DNA of 64,000 bases from the NCBI GenBank assembly GCA_016700175.1, contig CP065003.1, forward strand, positions 2,738,001-2,802,000. The letters run 5' to 3'. Below the pieces are notes generated by a model. That model made no database searches. It was given only the letters and a program-made list of their open reading frames with translations, and was not told where the DNA came from. The DNA comes from Acidobacteriota bacterium. Lineage in GTDB: Bacteria > Acidobacteriota > Blastocatellia > Pyrinomonadales > Pyrinomonadaceae. Positions within the stretch are counted from its first letter, which is position 1. Each line of letters begins with the position of its first letter. Shown here one piece after another: positions 6,610 to 15,200 of this stretch. A program made the position numbers and the translations under genes.

Positions 6610-8505
6610 ATGTCGAACTATCAATCATTTCGCGGCTTGAAAACAATGGGACTACTTCTCGGAGTCCTCTTTTTCTGCGTGATCGGCGTTCCCGGACAAG
6701 CTACCGGTTTACCCGAAAACAACAAAGACCTGCAGATTCTTCTGAAGAAGGCGCGCACCGTCCAGCAGATCGCGGCTCGGTGCGCTGACGGCGATTGTCC
6801 ACCGCTCGCGTGCGAAACTGCCAGGCGTCTGAACGCTGAGATTGTCGCGGCTCACTACTACGCGAAGTACAACTACTATTGGCTTCTCACTGCCGCAAAG
6901 ACTCACCGCGAGGTGCAGTTCGCGGCCGCCGAGTCTGCGATACGCGACGCCGAGCGCAAGGCTTTCATTGAAACGATCGTGGCCTATCAGGAGTATTTCG
7001 TTAAGATCTCTGGCGCGATGCTTGACCTATCGAGTGCCGCAGCTAACATCGATCAACTCCTGACGGACCGGGCAGCACTCGGCCAAATGACCTCGTCCGA
7101 AGTGATCGATCGCCTCGACACGATCTATGAAGCGCTGAACGGGCTTGAATCGGCGCACAGAACAATGACTCAGGCCCAGCGAGGGAGCACGGGAGTAAGA
7201 ATGTTCTCTTTTGACGACAACAGCGTCAACGCGGCAAAGAGCACGGCGAGCGACCTGAAGACGATCGTGCAAGAGTCCATCAGGAACGGGCGGGACTGGC
7301 GAACGGCACTATCATCGAGCAGAAGCGTCACGGCGATCGGGCAGATCGTCGGCCGGATCGCGATGAACTATGCGGAAAGGGAGATCTCCGAGCGCAAACG
7401 GCTTGCAGATCAGCTCGCACTGGAGATCGCCGCTTCGGAGAAGGTTCTTGAGGCTGCCCATAGAGACGCCGCGCGAATCCAGGAACGAAAATTCCTGGCC
7501 GAGGATGTGTACAACGCTTTCAACGATCTTATGGACCCGAACGGACGAGTCTCTTGGCTAAAATGCGTAAGCAAGCTGCAGATGGGTTGCGGGCAGATGG
7601 ACACGATCAGGCGCGAGTTGAGAGTACCCGATCATGTCCAGGTCACATTTTACGGTCCCGATATGAAGCTTGCGGTAGCGGACAATCCGGGACGCTGGGG
7701 TCAGGCTCTTCAGTTCCTTACTCCGAAAATGGAGGAGCTGAGCAGCAGCTTCAATTCGGTCTCGATCAAGGAAACGGAGCCTGCGCTCAGGATATCCAAG
7801 TCCGAATTCAAGGCCGGTGAAACGATCAATGTAAGATTCGAGGCTCCCTCCTGTGTAGGTCCGGGCTCGTGGATCGGGATCGTCAAAGCGAGCGTACCGC
7901 ACGGAAGCGAATCGACAAACTCATCAAATGCGCTGCAGAGGGATCTCATAAGACAGCCGACCTTCGGAGAAAAGGTTTTTCTGGCCCCCGACGAGGCGGG
8001 AACCTACAGCATTCGTCTAAACGATACAGGAAGCGGCAGGGAGTTGACCGCTGCCTCCTTTGAAGTTGTACCATCCGTTGATTCCGGTTCACCCTTTCAG
8101 GGAGTCTTTCGGAACCCTAACGGTACCTATATCGGAGTAAAGGTCGAGGGCGGCAACCTGACAGTTGGATTTGCGGAGAGGATCGGTGAGACTAACGAGT
8201 TTCGGTGGCGCGAAAACCAGGATTATTTTTTCACATCGCCGGCAAGGATCGTCGGCAATACGATATTGAGCACGGCACAAGGGGTTTGCACTTACGAAGA
8301 TCGCTCGAGATGGGTCTACAAGGACGACGTCCCATTCAGGCTGGTCTTCTCTGCAACTCACTTCTCCTTCAATGTCGAGCAGGCGAGGCTGGAGTGCCCT
8401 GCAGATTACAACATTCGTGTCTCGGACACCTGGAGGCCGCACGCCGGTCTGCCGGACTTTTTCAGAGCTTCATATGACCCGCCGACGGGCGAGCTGCGAC
8501 GGTGA
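6610..8505 (+). CDS. Large secreted protein of unknown function with helical N-terminal half
   Basis: This 631-residue protein has an N-terminal hydrophobic segment (TMGLLLGVLFFCVIGVPGQA), probably a signal peptide. Residues ~40-330 are strongly alpha-helical and alanine-rich (long amphipathic helices, for example ISERKRLADQLALEIAASEKVLE). A beta-rich Ig-like stretch around 395-490 follows (ALRISKSEFKAGETINVRFEAPS, WIGIVKASVP), then a C-terminal beta domain of ~130 residues. Paired cysteines (CADGDCPPLAC) sit near the mature N-terminus. The start is supported by GAGCGGAGGG upstream. No family recognised. The next secreted gene follows 18 bases after its stop, suggesting co-transcription. Confidence 0.7.
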   Translation: MSNYQSFRGLKTMGLLLGVLFFCVIGVPGQATGLPENNKDLQILLKKARTVQQIAARCADGDCPPLACETARRLNAEIVAAHYYAKYNYYWLLTAAKTHREVQFAAAESAIRDAERKAFIETIVAYQEYFVKISGAMLDLSSAAANIDQLLTDRAALGQMTSSEVIDRLDTIYEALNGLESAHRTMTQAQRGSTGVRMFSFDDNSVNAAKSTASDLKTIVQESIRNGRDWRTALSSSRSVTAIGQIVGRIAMNYAEREISERKRLADQLALEIAASEKVLEAAHRDAARIQERKFLAEDVYNAFNDLMDPNGRVSWLKCVSKLQMGCGQMDTIRRELRVPDHVQVTFYGPDMKLAVADNPGRWGQALQFLTPKMEELSSSFNSVSIKETEPALRISKSEFKAGETINVRFEAPSCVGPGSWIGIVKASVPHGSESTNSSNALQRDLIRQPTFGEKVFLAPDEAGTYSIRLNDTGSGRELTAASFEVVPSVDSGSPFQGVFRNPNGTYIGVKVEGGNLTVGFAERIGETNEFRWRENQDYFFTSPARIVGNTILSTAQGVCTYEDRSRWVYKDDVPFRLVFSATHFSFNVEQARLECPADYNIRVSDTWRPHAGLPDFFRASYDPPTGELRR

Positions 8506-8523
8506 CCGGAGGTACCAAGGACT

Positions 8524-9033
8524 TTGAAGACACTATTGATTATCTCAATGTTTATCGCGGTGTTCGGAGCAAACCGGGCACAGGCCCAGCAGCTCCAGTT
8601 GCTGACGGTTCCGCACCCCGAGTCTTCTTCTTATCCGGCGGTAGAGTACAAAGGCAGGATCGGGCCGCCTCGTATTAAAGGCGAGGCTCGGATGTTCCGG
8701 TCCGGGATCATACGTACGGCTGAAGATCCACCGAACTTTGCCGGTCACTACCGAATCACGACCTGGGGCTGCGGAGCCGGCTGTGTCATGGGCACGCTCG
8801 TGAACGTGATAACCGGACACGTGATGTTTCTGCCCGCAACGATATCGGATTGGCCAAGCGGCAGTTCGCCGCTTGAATTCAGGAAGAACAGCCGGCTTTT
8901 GGTGATCAATGGCGTCCGGAACGAAAACGAGGTCGAGACCTCGGGACTTCGACACTTCTACGAGATCAGCGGGAAGAAATTTCTGTACATCGGCTCGGCA
9001 AAGAGGGAAGAGAAGATACCGGTCGTACGATAG
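8524..9033 (+). CDS. Conserved secreted protein of unknown function
   Basis: This 169-residue protein starts with a TTG codon, a signal peptide (MKTLLIISMFIAVFGANRAQAQ) and a mature domain with NFAGHYRITTWGCGAGCVMGTLVNVITG. This motif, including the close cysteine pair, belongs to a widespread but uncharacterised exported family in Gram-negative bacteria. The remainder is beta-rich and ends with a FYEISGKKFLYIG strand. TTG is chosen because it gives the signal peptide and follows GGAGGTACC. It sits 18 bases after the larger secreted protein, so the two may form an operon. Confidence 0.65.
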   Translation: MKTLLIISMFIAVFGANRAQAQQLQLLTVPHPESSSYPAVEYKGRIGPPRIKGEARMFRSGIIRTAEDPPNFAGHYRITTWGCGAGCVMGTLVNVITGHVMFLPATISDWPSGSSPLEFRKNSRLLVINGVRNENEVETSGLRHFYEISGKKFLYIGSAKREEKIPVVR

Positions 9034-9409
9034 ACTTGAGCCTTCTGACCTGGACCGAGGGCGTCCCCGCCTGCCGTTTTTGGCGGACCGTGTCTCCCCC
9101 GTCTGCCGCGGAACCTCGCGCTGACGCGCGGCGCAAACTGAAGTTCACGGTACATCGTGTCGCTTGGACCGCGGGCGTCCCCGCCCGCATTCTTCCGCGC
9201 TCTCGCGCGGCGCAAACTGTGAAGTTCACGGTACCTAGGCACGACACGTCTCAGCCGGCTCCGGTAACGCGAACTCACCCTCATACGTCAGACCTTCGAA
9301 CCGGTCGTCCAAAAGATCAGAATCCTTGCCTAAAATAGTAAATCTCGTTATTTTAGTTTGTGAAAGTATCGTAAAATGACGAAGTTCATTATTTTAGGTT
9401 CGCGATTCA
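9034..9409. repeat. Intergenic region with two dispersed-repeat copies and the fic upstream region
   Basis: GC-rich repeat copies begin at 9051 (TGGACCGAGGGCGTCCCCGC) and 9165 (TTGGACCGCGGGCGTCCCCG). Each is accompanied by a CGCGCGGCGCAAACTG/GAAGTTCACGGTAC tail (9124-9152 and 9192-9235). The last ~80 bases are sharply AT-rich and contain the inverted repeats described as the fic operator. No gene is supported. Confidence 0.6.
9329..9398. promoter_or_regulatory. Putative operator array upstream of fic
   Basis: Four related half-sites with consensus near TTCNTTATTTTAGG occur in alternating orientation: 9329-9341 (minus), 9348-9356 (plus), 9371-9380 (minus) and 9388-9398 (plus). They form two imperfect inverted repeats spaced about 41 bases apart, ending 12 bases before the fic ATG. 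The fic product has a C-terminal winged-helix domain, so autoregulation is plausible but inferred. Confidence 0.45.
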
Positions 9410-10570
9410 ATGGAAAGAGACCTCCAGGGAGAATACGTCACAGTTTCGACGGTTGGAGAAGTAGCCGAAGCTTTCGTGCCGTCGCCGCTGCCGCCGAATC
9501 CGCCCATCGTCTGGAGCCCTGATCTCAGCGCGAGATTCGACCGGGCACATCTTTCCCTGGGAAAACTCGAAAGTGCCGCAAAACTGCTTCCCGCTGCCGA
9601 CATGCTGCTTTATTCCTACGTTCGAAAGGAAGCCGTGCTTTCTTCAATGATCGAGGGAACGCAGTCTTCACTTTCGGACCTGTTGAAGTACGAGTCCGAG
9701 ATACATCCCGGGGTCCCGCTCGATGATGTTCGCGAGGTCAGCAATTATGTCGCCGCGCTCAATCACGGCCTGAGGAGATTGGCCGAAGGCTTCCCGATCT
9801 CGCTTCGGTTGATCCGGGAAACTCACAAGGTGCTGTTGAGCGAGGGTAGAGGTAAGCAGAAAAGGCCGGGCGAGCTTCGCAAAAGCCAGAACTGGATCGG
9901 CGGAACAAGGCCGGGAAATGCGTCATTCGTCCCGCCGCCCGCTGAACAGGTCCCCGAGTGCATGGGGAACCTTGAGCTTTTCCTGAATGACCGGCCCGGT
10001 CCTTCTCCGCCGCTCCTCAAAGCGGCATTGAGCCACGTACAGTTTGAGACGATTCACCCCTTCCTTGACGGGAACGGACGGGTCGGAAGGCTTCTGATAA
10101 CTCTGATTTTGTGCAACGAAGGGCTTCTTTCAAAGCCTCTGCTGTACCTGAGCCTTTACTTCAAAGAGCACCGTGAATTCTATTATGAGCTGCTTAACAG
10201 GGTCCGCACGAAGGGCGACTGGGAAAGCTGGCTCAGCTTCTTCGCTGAGGCTGTCGAAGCAGTCGCTGATGAGACCGCAGACTCATTACAAAGACTGTCG
10301 CAGATTGTCGAGAATGACAGAGTTCTGATCGGCAGCCTGGGCCGCGCCGCGGATTCTGCTTCCAAAGTGCACTCGGCGCTAGTGCAAAGACCGATAATGA
10401 CGGCGGACCGAATATCGAAGCACACGGGAATTACCGCCGCCACCGTAAACAAGTCTTTGCGGCATCTTGAGGAGCTCGGAATAATCAGCGAGATGACGGG
10501 GAGGAAAAGGAATCGGCTCTTTTCTTACCCGGGCGTACTGGAGGTTCTCAACCGAGGAACTGAATGGTGA
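9410..10570 (+). CDS. Fic family protein with N-terminal inhibitory motif and C-terminal winged HTH
   Basis: This 386-residue protein has three parts. A Fic_N-type domain contains the inhibition-helix pattern S78-x-x-x-E82-G83 (SSMIEG), which places it in the N-terminally self-inhibited class. The Fic core has the intact catalytic motif HPFLDGNGRVGR starting at H216, with the flap region TRPGNASFVPPP. A winged-helix domain (~300-386) includes ITAATVNKSLRHLEELGIISEMTGRKR. Fic enzymes usually transfer AMP from ATP to hydroxyl groups of target proteins. With the winged helix, regulation of its own promoter or of DNA-bound targets is possible. ATG 9410 follows the putative operator directly. Confidence 0.9.
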   Translation: MERDLQGEYVTVSTVGEVAEAFVPSPLPPNPPIVWSPDLSARFDRAHLSLGKLESAAKLLPAADMLLYSYVRKEAVLSSMIEGTQSSLSDLLKYESEIHPGVPLDDVREVSNYVAALNHGLRRLAEGFPISLRLIRETHKVLLSEGRGKQKRPGELRKSQNWIGGTRPGNASFVPPPAEQVPECMGNLELFLNDRPGPSPPLLKAALSHVQFETIHPFLDGNGRVGRLLITLILCNEGLLSKPLLYLSLYFKEHREFYYELLNRVRTKGDWESWLSFFAEAVEAVADETADSLQRLSQIVENDRVLIGSLGRAADSASKVHSALVQRPIMTADRISKHTGITAATVNKSLRHLEELGIISEMTGRKRNRLFSYPGVLEVLNRGTEW

Positions 10571-10905
10571 TCTCGCAGTGGGGAGTGGGGAGTGGGGAGT
10601 GGGGAGTACAGAGTAATGAGTGCAGAGTGATGAGCTCAATTCGACTGGACCGAGGGCGTCCCCGCCCGCCTGTTCGATAAGCTTCAGCTTGTCGCGGGCC
10701 CGTCTGGGACCCGAGCACCCCGCAACGTTCCGCGCTAGCGCGCGGCGCAAACTGAAGTTCGCGGTACCTCGGATGATGTCAGGCGCACAAGTGCGCCTGC
10801 TAAACGGGTCGCGTGATCCGGTCGGTTCTGTACCCTCCTGCGACGCCACTGAGGCCCGCCTTGCATAGCGCCGGACTTGCGTAAGTGGGATAATGTGACC
10901 GATCT
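10571..10905. repeat. Intergenic repeat region: heptamer tandem repeat and one dispersed-repeat copy
   Basis: Four tandem copies of AGTGGGG run from 10577 to 10604, followed by AGTACAGAGTAATGAGTGCAG words like those after ssrA. A GC-rich repeat copy begins at 10646 (GGACCGAGGGCGTCCCCGCC) with its CGCGCTAGCGCGCGGCG tail at 10731-10747 and CAAACTGAAGTTCGCGGTAC after it. A small inverted repeat CAGGCGCAC / GTGCGCCTG lies at 10780-10799. No gene is supported. Confidence 0.55.
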
Positions 10906-11394
10906 ATGCAGAATGACGTCATCCGGGAAACTACCGAGATGGTCCGCACACTTCGGTCAAAGAACGATCCGGAGCAGCTGGCAGCCGCTCTCAGGAAGCT
11001 CGCGGAATTGCGAAGGCACGAGGGCGACGAGGCAAAGGCGCTCGACAACTACGAGGAGGCCGTCTCGCTCTACCGGAAATCCGGGAACGCGCTCCGACTT
11101 GCGCATACGATCAGGCACCTGGGAGACATTCACCGCAGGGCCGGACGGTTCGACAAGGCCCTCGCGTGTTACGAGGAAGCGCTCCGGATCTGCCGGCGTT
11201 CGAAGGATGTTTCGACATTGGACCTCGCTAACACGGTGAGGGCACTGGCCGTCCTGAGTTCCGATACCGGAAAGAACTCGAAGGCAGAGAAACTCTGGAA
11301 AAAGGCGCGGTCGCTTTATGAGCAGGCGGGAGTCGGGGCGGGAGCCGAGGAATGCGACAAACGGCTCGATGCCCTACGGAAGCAGCATTCGTAA
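10906..11394 (+). CDS. Tetratricopeptide repeat protein
   Basis: This 162-residue all-helical protein has at least three TPR units: about 24-57 (AAALRKLAELRRHEGDEAKALDNYEEAVSLYR), 63-97 (ALRLAHTIRHLGDIHRRAGRFDKALACYEEAL) and 104-138 (LANTVRALAVLSSDTGKNSKAEKLWKKARSLYE). There is no signal peptide or membrane segment. TPR proteins are protein-interaction scaffolds, and nothing here identifies a partner. It is followed after 101 bases by the exchanger gene on the same strand. Confidence 0.8.
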   Translation: MQNDVIRETTEMVRTLRSKNDPEQLAAALRKLAELRRHEGDEAKALDNYEEAVSLYRKSGNALRLAHTIRHLGDIHRRAGRFDKALACYEEALRICRRSKDVSTLDLANTVRALAVLSSDTGKNSKAEKLWKKARSLYEQAGVGAGAEECDKRLDALRKQHS

Positions 11395-11495
11395 CTTAGT
11401 AACCGCATCCGGCCGGGAACAGGTCGGCAGGTTTTCGGGATCCGGCAGGGTGTCATCACATTGAACCTGGAACCGTTGACCTTCAACAAGGGCAT

Positions 11496-12461
11496 ATGAC
11501 TCTGGCAATTCTGGCCCTTCTTTCGGGCCTCGTACTTTTGATCTGGAGCGCCGATCGCTTCGTCGACGGTTCCGCATCCACAGCGAGGCATTTCGGAATG
11601 CCGCCTCTTCTGATCGGAATGGTGGTCGTCGGCTTTGGAACGTCCGCGCCGGAGATGGTCGTATCCGCCTTCGCCGCCGCCCAGGGAAACGCGGGAATAG
11701 CCGTTGGAAACGCCTACGGATCGAACATCGCGAACATCGCGCTGATCCTCGGGATCTCCGCGATCATCGTTCCGATCACCGTCGATTCGAAGGTCCTGCG
11801 GAACGAGCTGCCGATCCTCTCGCTGATAACCGCGCTTGTCGCCGTCCAACTGGTCGACAATTACATAGGCAGATTCGACGCCACCGTCCTTCTTGTGGTC
11901 TTCGGCGGACTTATGGTCTGGACCATACGGCAGGGGCTTAGGCAGCGAAAAGACAAATTCGCGGAGGAGCTTGAAGCGGAGCTGTCGGAGACGGCGATGC
12001 CGATCGGACGCGCGCTGATCTGGCTTTTCATCGGTCTTGCGATCCTGATCGTAAGTTCCAGGCTGCTCGTCTGGGGCGCAGTGGAAATAGCTACGAGCCT
12101 TGGCATCAGTGACCTCGTGATCGGGCTGACCGTGGTCGCGCTCGGGACCTCGCTGCCCGAGCTCGCGTCAAGCGTGATCGCCGCGAGAAAGGGCGAGGAC
12201 GATCTCGCTCTTGGAAACATCCTCGGATCCAACCTGTTCAACACGCTCGCCGTCGTCGGGATCGCCGGGATGATCTCTCCGTTCGATGTCGGTCCGGAAG
12301 TGCTCTCGAGGGATGTCGTGGTGATGTCGATCCTGACCGTTTCCCTGTTTCTTTTCGGATACGGTTTCAAGAAACCCGGCAGGATCAACCGATATGAAGG
12401 CGCGGTGCTTTTGACGGCCTACGTCGCCTACACTGCGTATCTTCTGGCAACGGCATTCTGA
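11496..12461 (+). CDS. Sodium/calcium exchanger family (CaCA, YrbG-like) antiporter
   Basis: This 321-residue membrane protein has about ten hydrophobic helices and the two inverted alpha repeats of the CaCA superfamily: GFGTSAPEMVVSAFAA with GNAYGSNIANIALILG, and ALGTSLPELASSVIAA with GNILGSNLFNTLAVVG. The acidic residues in SAPEM and SLPEL are the ion-binding glutamates. A charged cytoplasmic loop (RQGLRQRKDKFAEELEAEL) separates the halves. It most likely exchanges Na+ or H+ for Ca2+ or another cation across the inner membrane. Length is normal for YrbG-type proteins. Confidence 0.88.
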   Translation: MTLAILALLSGLVLLIWSADRFVDGSASTARHFGMPPLLIGMVVVGFGTSAPEMVVSAFAAAQGNAGIAVGNAYGSNIANIALILGISAIIVPITVDSKVLRNELPILSLITALVAVQLVDNYIGRFDATVLLVVFGGLMVWTIRQGLRQRKDKFAEELEAELSETAMPIGRALIWLFIGLAILIVSSRLLVWGAVEIATSLGISDLVIGLTVVALGTSLPELASSVIAARKGEDDLALGNILGSNLFNTLAVVGIAGMISPFDVGPEVLSRDVVVMSILTVSLFLFGYGFKKPGRINRYEGAVLLTAYVAYTAYLLATAF

Positions 12462-12499
12462 GAAAGTTCGGCTATCGCCGGCCGTGTGAAAATCTTCGG

Positions 12500-12856
12500 T
12501 CAGTTGTTGACCCAGTTGCGGGCCTGTTCTTCGTGGGACCTGTCGAAGTATTTCATCTCGGTATCAAAGAACAGGCTTGAGATCTTCGTTCCCCAGTCCT
12601 CCCAGGAACTGTCGCCGACGACCGCGGTCTTTCCGTACTCGTCCATGTGTTCCCGGTCGAATTCGATCTCTTCCCAAAGGGCCTCCGCTTCGATTCCCTT
12701 GAAGTCTTCCAGCTTGATCAGAAATCTTAGCTTTCCGTGCTTGTCGAGCAGGTTCTCGAGCTGGGGAAGTATGATCTCGTAATCGTCCTTCGTAAGTTTG
12801 CCCTTCGCGCTTATCTCCAGCACTTTGTTGTCGTTCAGATTGTCTATCGTCAGCAT
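12500..12856 (-). CDS. STAS/SpoIIAA-like protein (DUF3478 type)
   Basis: This 118-residue protein matches the SpoIIAA-like family: KVLEISAKGKLTKDDYEIILPQLENLLDKHGKLRFLIKL, then EALWEEIEFDREHMDEYGKTAVVGDSSWEDW and FFDTEMKYFDRSHEEQARNWV at the C-terminus. Members adopt a STAS-like fold and are thought to bind ligands or membranes rather than act as classical anti-anti-sigma factors. The start is at the ATG preceded by AAGGAGGACC. It is convergent with the exchanger gene. Confidence 0.75.
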   Translation of the reverse strand: MLTIDNLNDNKVLEISAKGKLTKDDYEIILPQLENLLDKHGKLRFLIKLEDFKGIEAEALWEEIEFDREHMDEYGKTAVVGDSSWEDWGTKISSLFFDTEMKYFDRSHEEQARNWVNN

Positions 12857-12978
12857 TGGTCCTCCTTCTGTAATTTGGACGGGCGGCTCTTCCCGCTCAT
12901 CCCCATGTTATGAAACTGACAGAAAGAGGATCCGTTCTCCGTTCGCCACGCGACATTAGAGATGATCCGGATCGTCGT

Positions 12979-14112
12979 TCAGTGATCGTTAACTTCACAG
13001 AAAACCTTAATTACGCCTTGGCCGTTCGTGAGTTTTTCGAAAAGCTGCTCGTAGTTCTCCAGGCCTTTCACCGGATGCGTCAGGAGCCTCTCGAGCCACC
13101 CGGGGTACTCCAGAGCCGCCTGCGAAAGATCCTTCACCCCCACCTCGAAATACTCCCGGTTCGCGTTAACGGTTCCGACCATGACCTTGTTGCCAAGCAC
13201 GAAGTCCAGATTGATCCTGTCGGCCGGAACCTCGACCGTGCGGCTGCCGCCGGTGACGCTCGACAGCACGAGCACGCCGTTCTTCGCCAAAGCCTGCATC
13301 GCGTCGAAAACGATTGGCGAATAGCCGGTCGCTTCGAAGACAATGTCGAATCCGCCGACATCCTCGGCGAAATCGATGACCGACCTCTCGCGCGTTGACT
13401 CGTATCGCGCCCCGATCGCTTCCACCAGCTCGGAGTTGAGAAACGGGCGCTGCTGAAGCCCGAATGTCACTACTTCGATTCCCTTTAACCGAAGGATAAG
13501 CGTCGCGAGCAGTCCGATCGTTCCCGCACCGAGAACCGCCGCCTTCTTCGGCTTCCAAACCCGAAGCCGTCTCTGGATCTCGAAAGCCTGGGCCACTCCT
13601 TTTTCAACGACCGTCGTCGGCTCGAGAAGAACGCCGACTTCCTTCAGCCCTTCCGGAACCTTGACGACGAATTCCTCGTCATCAACGTAGTACTCGGCGA
13701 GGAACCCGTGACGCAGGTTGATACCTCGTTCGAAGTACGTATCATCGGTCGTCATATCGTTCGTTCCGATCTGGTCGTAGATGCTCGTTCCTGGCCTGCG
13801 AACCGTTGCGACCACGTAGTCACCTTTCTTCAGACCGGACACGTTTTCCCCTACTTCCTCCACGATGCCGAAGCCCTCGTGCCCGATAATGAGGAAGTCG
13901 AAACCCTCGGGCGCCGCTCCGTACTCGGCGGCGTTGATCTCTTTGTCGGTGCCATCGATCCCCACTCTCAGAACCTTCACAAGCACACCCCGGCCATTCG
14001 GAACTTCATCGACCGAAGGCGTTTCCGTTTCGACAATACGCGCCGAATCTGCGACGCCGGGCAGGACCGCCAGCGCTTTCATAGTTGTTTTCTGCATCAT
14101 TTCCATTTTCAA
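12979..14112 (-). CDS. Zinc-type dehydrogenase, archaeal glucose 1-dehydrogenase-like
   Basis: This 377-residue medium-chain dehydrogenase has GIDGTDKEIN (Asp in place of the usual catalytic-zinc Cys, as in haloarchaeal glucose dehydrogenases), IIGHEGFGIVEEVG with the zinc-binding His-Glu, and LLEPTTVVEKGV with a further zinc ligand. The NAD(P)-binding GAGTIGLLATLIL follows. Archaeal-type glucose dehydrogenases oxidise glucose to gluconolactone with NAD(P)+. The structural-zinc cysteine lobe is replaced by IYDQIGTNDMTTDDTYFERGI with no cysteines. An internal start (MKALAVLP, residue 12) is possible. It lies 7 bases after the guanylyltransferase stop, so the two are co-transcribed. Confidence 0.75.
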   Translation of the reverse strand: MKMEMMQKTTMKALAVLPGVADSARIVETETPSVDEVPNGRGVLVKVLRVGIDGTDKEINAAEYGAAPEGFDFLIIGHEGFGIVEEVGENVSGLKKGDYVVATVRRPGTSIYDQIGTNDMTTDDTYFERGINLRHGFLAEYYVDDEEFVVKVPEGLKEVGVLLEPTTVVEKGVAQAFEIQRRLRVWKPKKAAVLGAGTIGLLATLILRLKGIEVVTFGLQQRPFLNSELVEAIGARYESTRERSVIDFAEDVGGFDIVFEATGYSPIVFDAMQALAKNGVLVLSSVTGGSRTVEVPADRINLDFVLGNKVMVGTVNANREYFEVGVKDLSQAALEYPGWLERLLTHPVKGLENYEQLFEKLTNGQGVIKVFCEVNDH

Positions 14113-14119
14113 ACCGCCT

Positions 14120-15082
14120 CTAGGCGGCGTATGCCATCCACTCGGCTTTTTCTCCCAGCACGTTCATCGTCCCCAGCACTCGTTGCGGCTCTCCCAGATC
14201 GCTCCAGTTTGCGTCGTTGACCCTGAGGACGTGCAGCATGTCAGTGGACCTTTCCAGCACCTCGGAAGAGAAGTTCGATTCCGGTATCCGTTCGTAGACC
14301 GCGTTCATTACCTTTTCCTGGGCGTGGCCAACGGTGACCGACAATTCGCTGTAGAGGTCCGGAAGGCACGACTTGAAGCGATCGAGAAGATCGGTGACCC
14401 TGGCTACCATCACAAAACTGTTCCACAGCCCGCCTCTTTTCAACAGCTCGTTCGCGGTCGAACGGTCGGGCTTTTCCCAGAACCTTCTGACTCTGGAAAC
14501 TGAGTTCGTAAGCGACCCGAAGAACGAATCCGAGGGTTCGATCCATCCGTAGGCCGTCTCGGCGTATGTAGGCTCTATCCCCAGAAGAACCAGTCCCGCC
14601 GCACCCGTTTCGACGATCCTGAAGGCGCGGTCGACGTTCTCCTTCAGCTTTGCCAGGTCGGAGAAATAATGGTCCGAAGGAAAGAACACTGCCGTCGACG
14701 TTTTCGACAGCTCGGCGAGTTTCAGAAGGCTGAACAAGATCGCCGGAGCGGTCCCCTTGTTGGAAGGCTGAACGTGCAGCCTGGCTTCCGGTACGTCAAA
14801 GAGGATCGGACGGAAGTACCGCTCATGCCGGGCGGTAAGACTGAAGTGGATCCGGTCCGGATCTATGATCAGAGACGTCCTCCGCCGCGTCATGTCCAAG
14901 AGGCTTTGTCCCTCGATAATGTGACAGAACTGTTTCGGACGCTCATCGCCCTCGATGATCCTGGTAAGCTCCCTGAGCCTCGAGCCTTCTCCGCCCGCGA
15001 GGATCACTGCGTGCCTCGCTGCCCGCCCTGTACCCGGTGCCGTTCTCGGCGGTGTGTTCTTTAGATACTGGTGATCCGTCAT
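14120..15082 (-). CDS. Mannose-1-phosphate guanylyltransferase-like sugar nucleotidyltransferase
   Basis: This ~320-residue nucleotidyltransferase has the signature VILAGGEGSRLRELTR with downstream PKQFCHIIEGQSLLD, matching GTP:mannose-1-phosphate guanylyltransferases (GGxGxRL...PKQF). FFPSDHYFSD and YGWIEP...RFWEKPD are further family motifs. It should make GDP-mannose for glycan or compatible-solute synthesis. The C-terminal half (LWNSFVMVARVTDLLD, NDANWSDLGEPQRVL) is normal and no isomerase domain is fused. The start is placed at ATG 15082 (MTDHQYL). Thirty more residues upstream are in frame but lack family similarity. Confidence 0.85.
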   Translation of the reverse strand: MTDHQYLKNTPPRTAPGTGRAARHAVILAGGEGSRLRELTRIIEGDERPKQFCHIIEGQSLLDMTRRRTSLIIDPDRIHFSLTARHERYFRPILFDVPEARLHVQPSNKGTAPAILFSLLKLAELSKTSTAVFFPSDHYFSDLAKLKENVDRAFRIVETGAAGLVLLGIEPTYAETAYGWIEPSDSFFGSLTNSVSRVRRFWEKPDRSTANELLKRGGLWNSFVMVARVTDLLDRFKSCLPDLYSELSVTVGHAQEKVMNAVYERIPESNFSSEVLERSTDMLHVLRVNDANWSDLGEPQRVLGTMNVLGEKAEWMAYAA

Positions 15083-15200
15083 TTGAAACTCTCCGTTCTG
15101 TTCGGAATTACTGCTCCTAAAGCACGGATCAGCGGGGATATATTCCAGTTCTGCGACACTTTCCGGGAGCACTGCTCTGCCGCGGATCGCAGGCGCGAAA

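Noticed and set aside
6100..6640. Several open frames on both strands over the ssrA 3' end and repeats
   Set aside because: They translate the tmRNA and GC-rich repeats into low-complexity arginine-rich peptides, with no ribosome sites or family resemblance.
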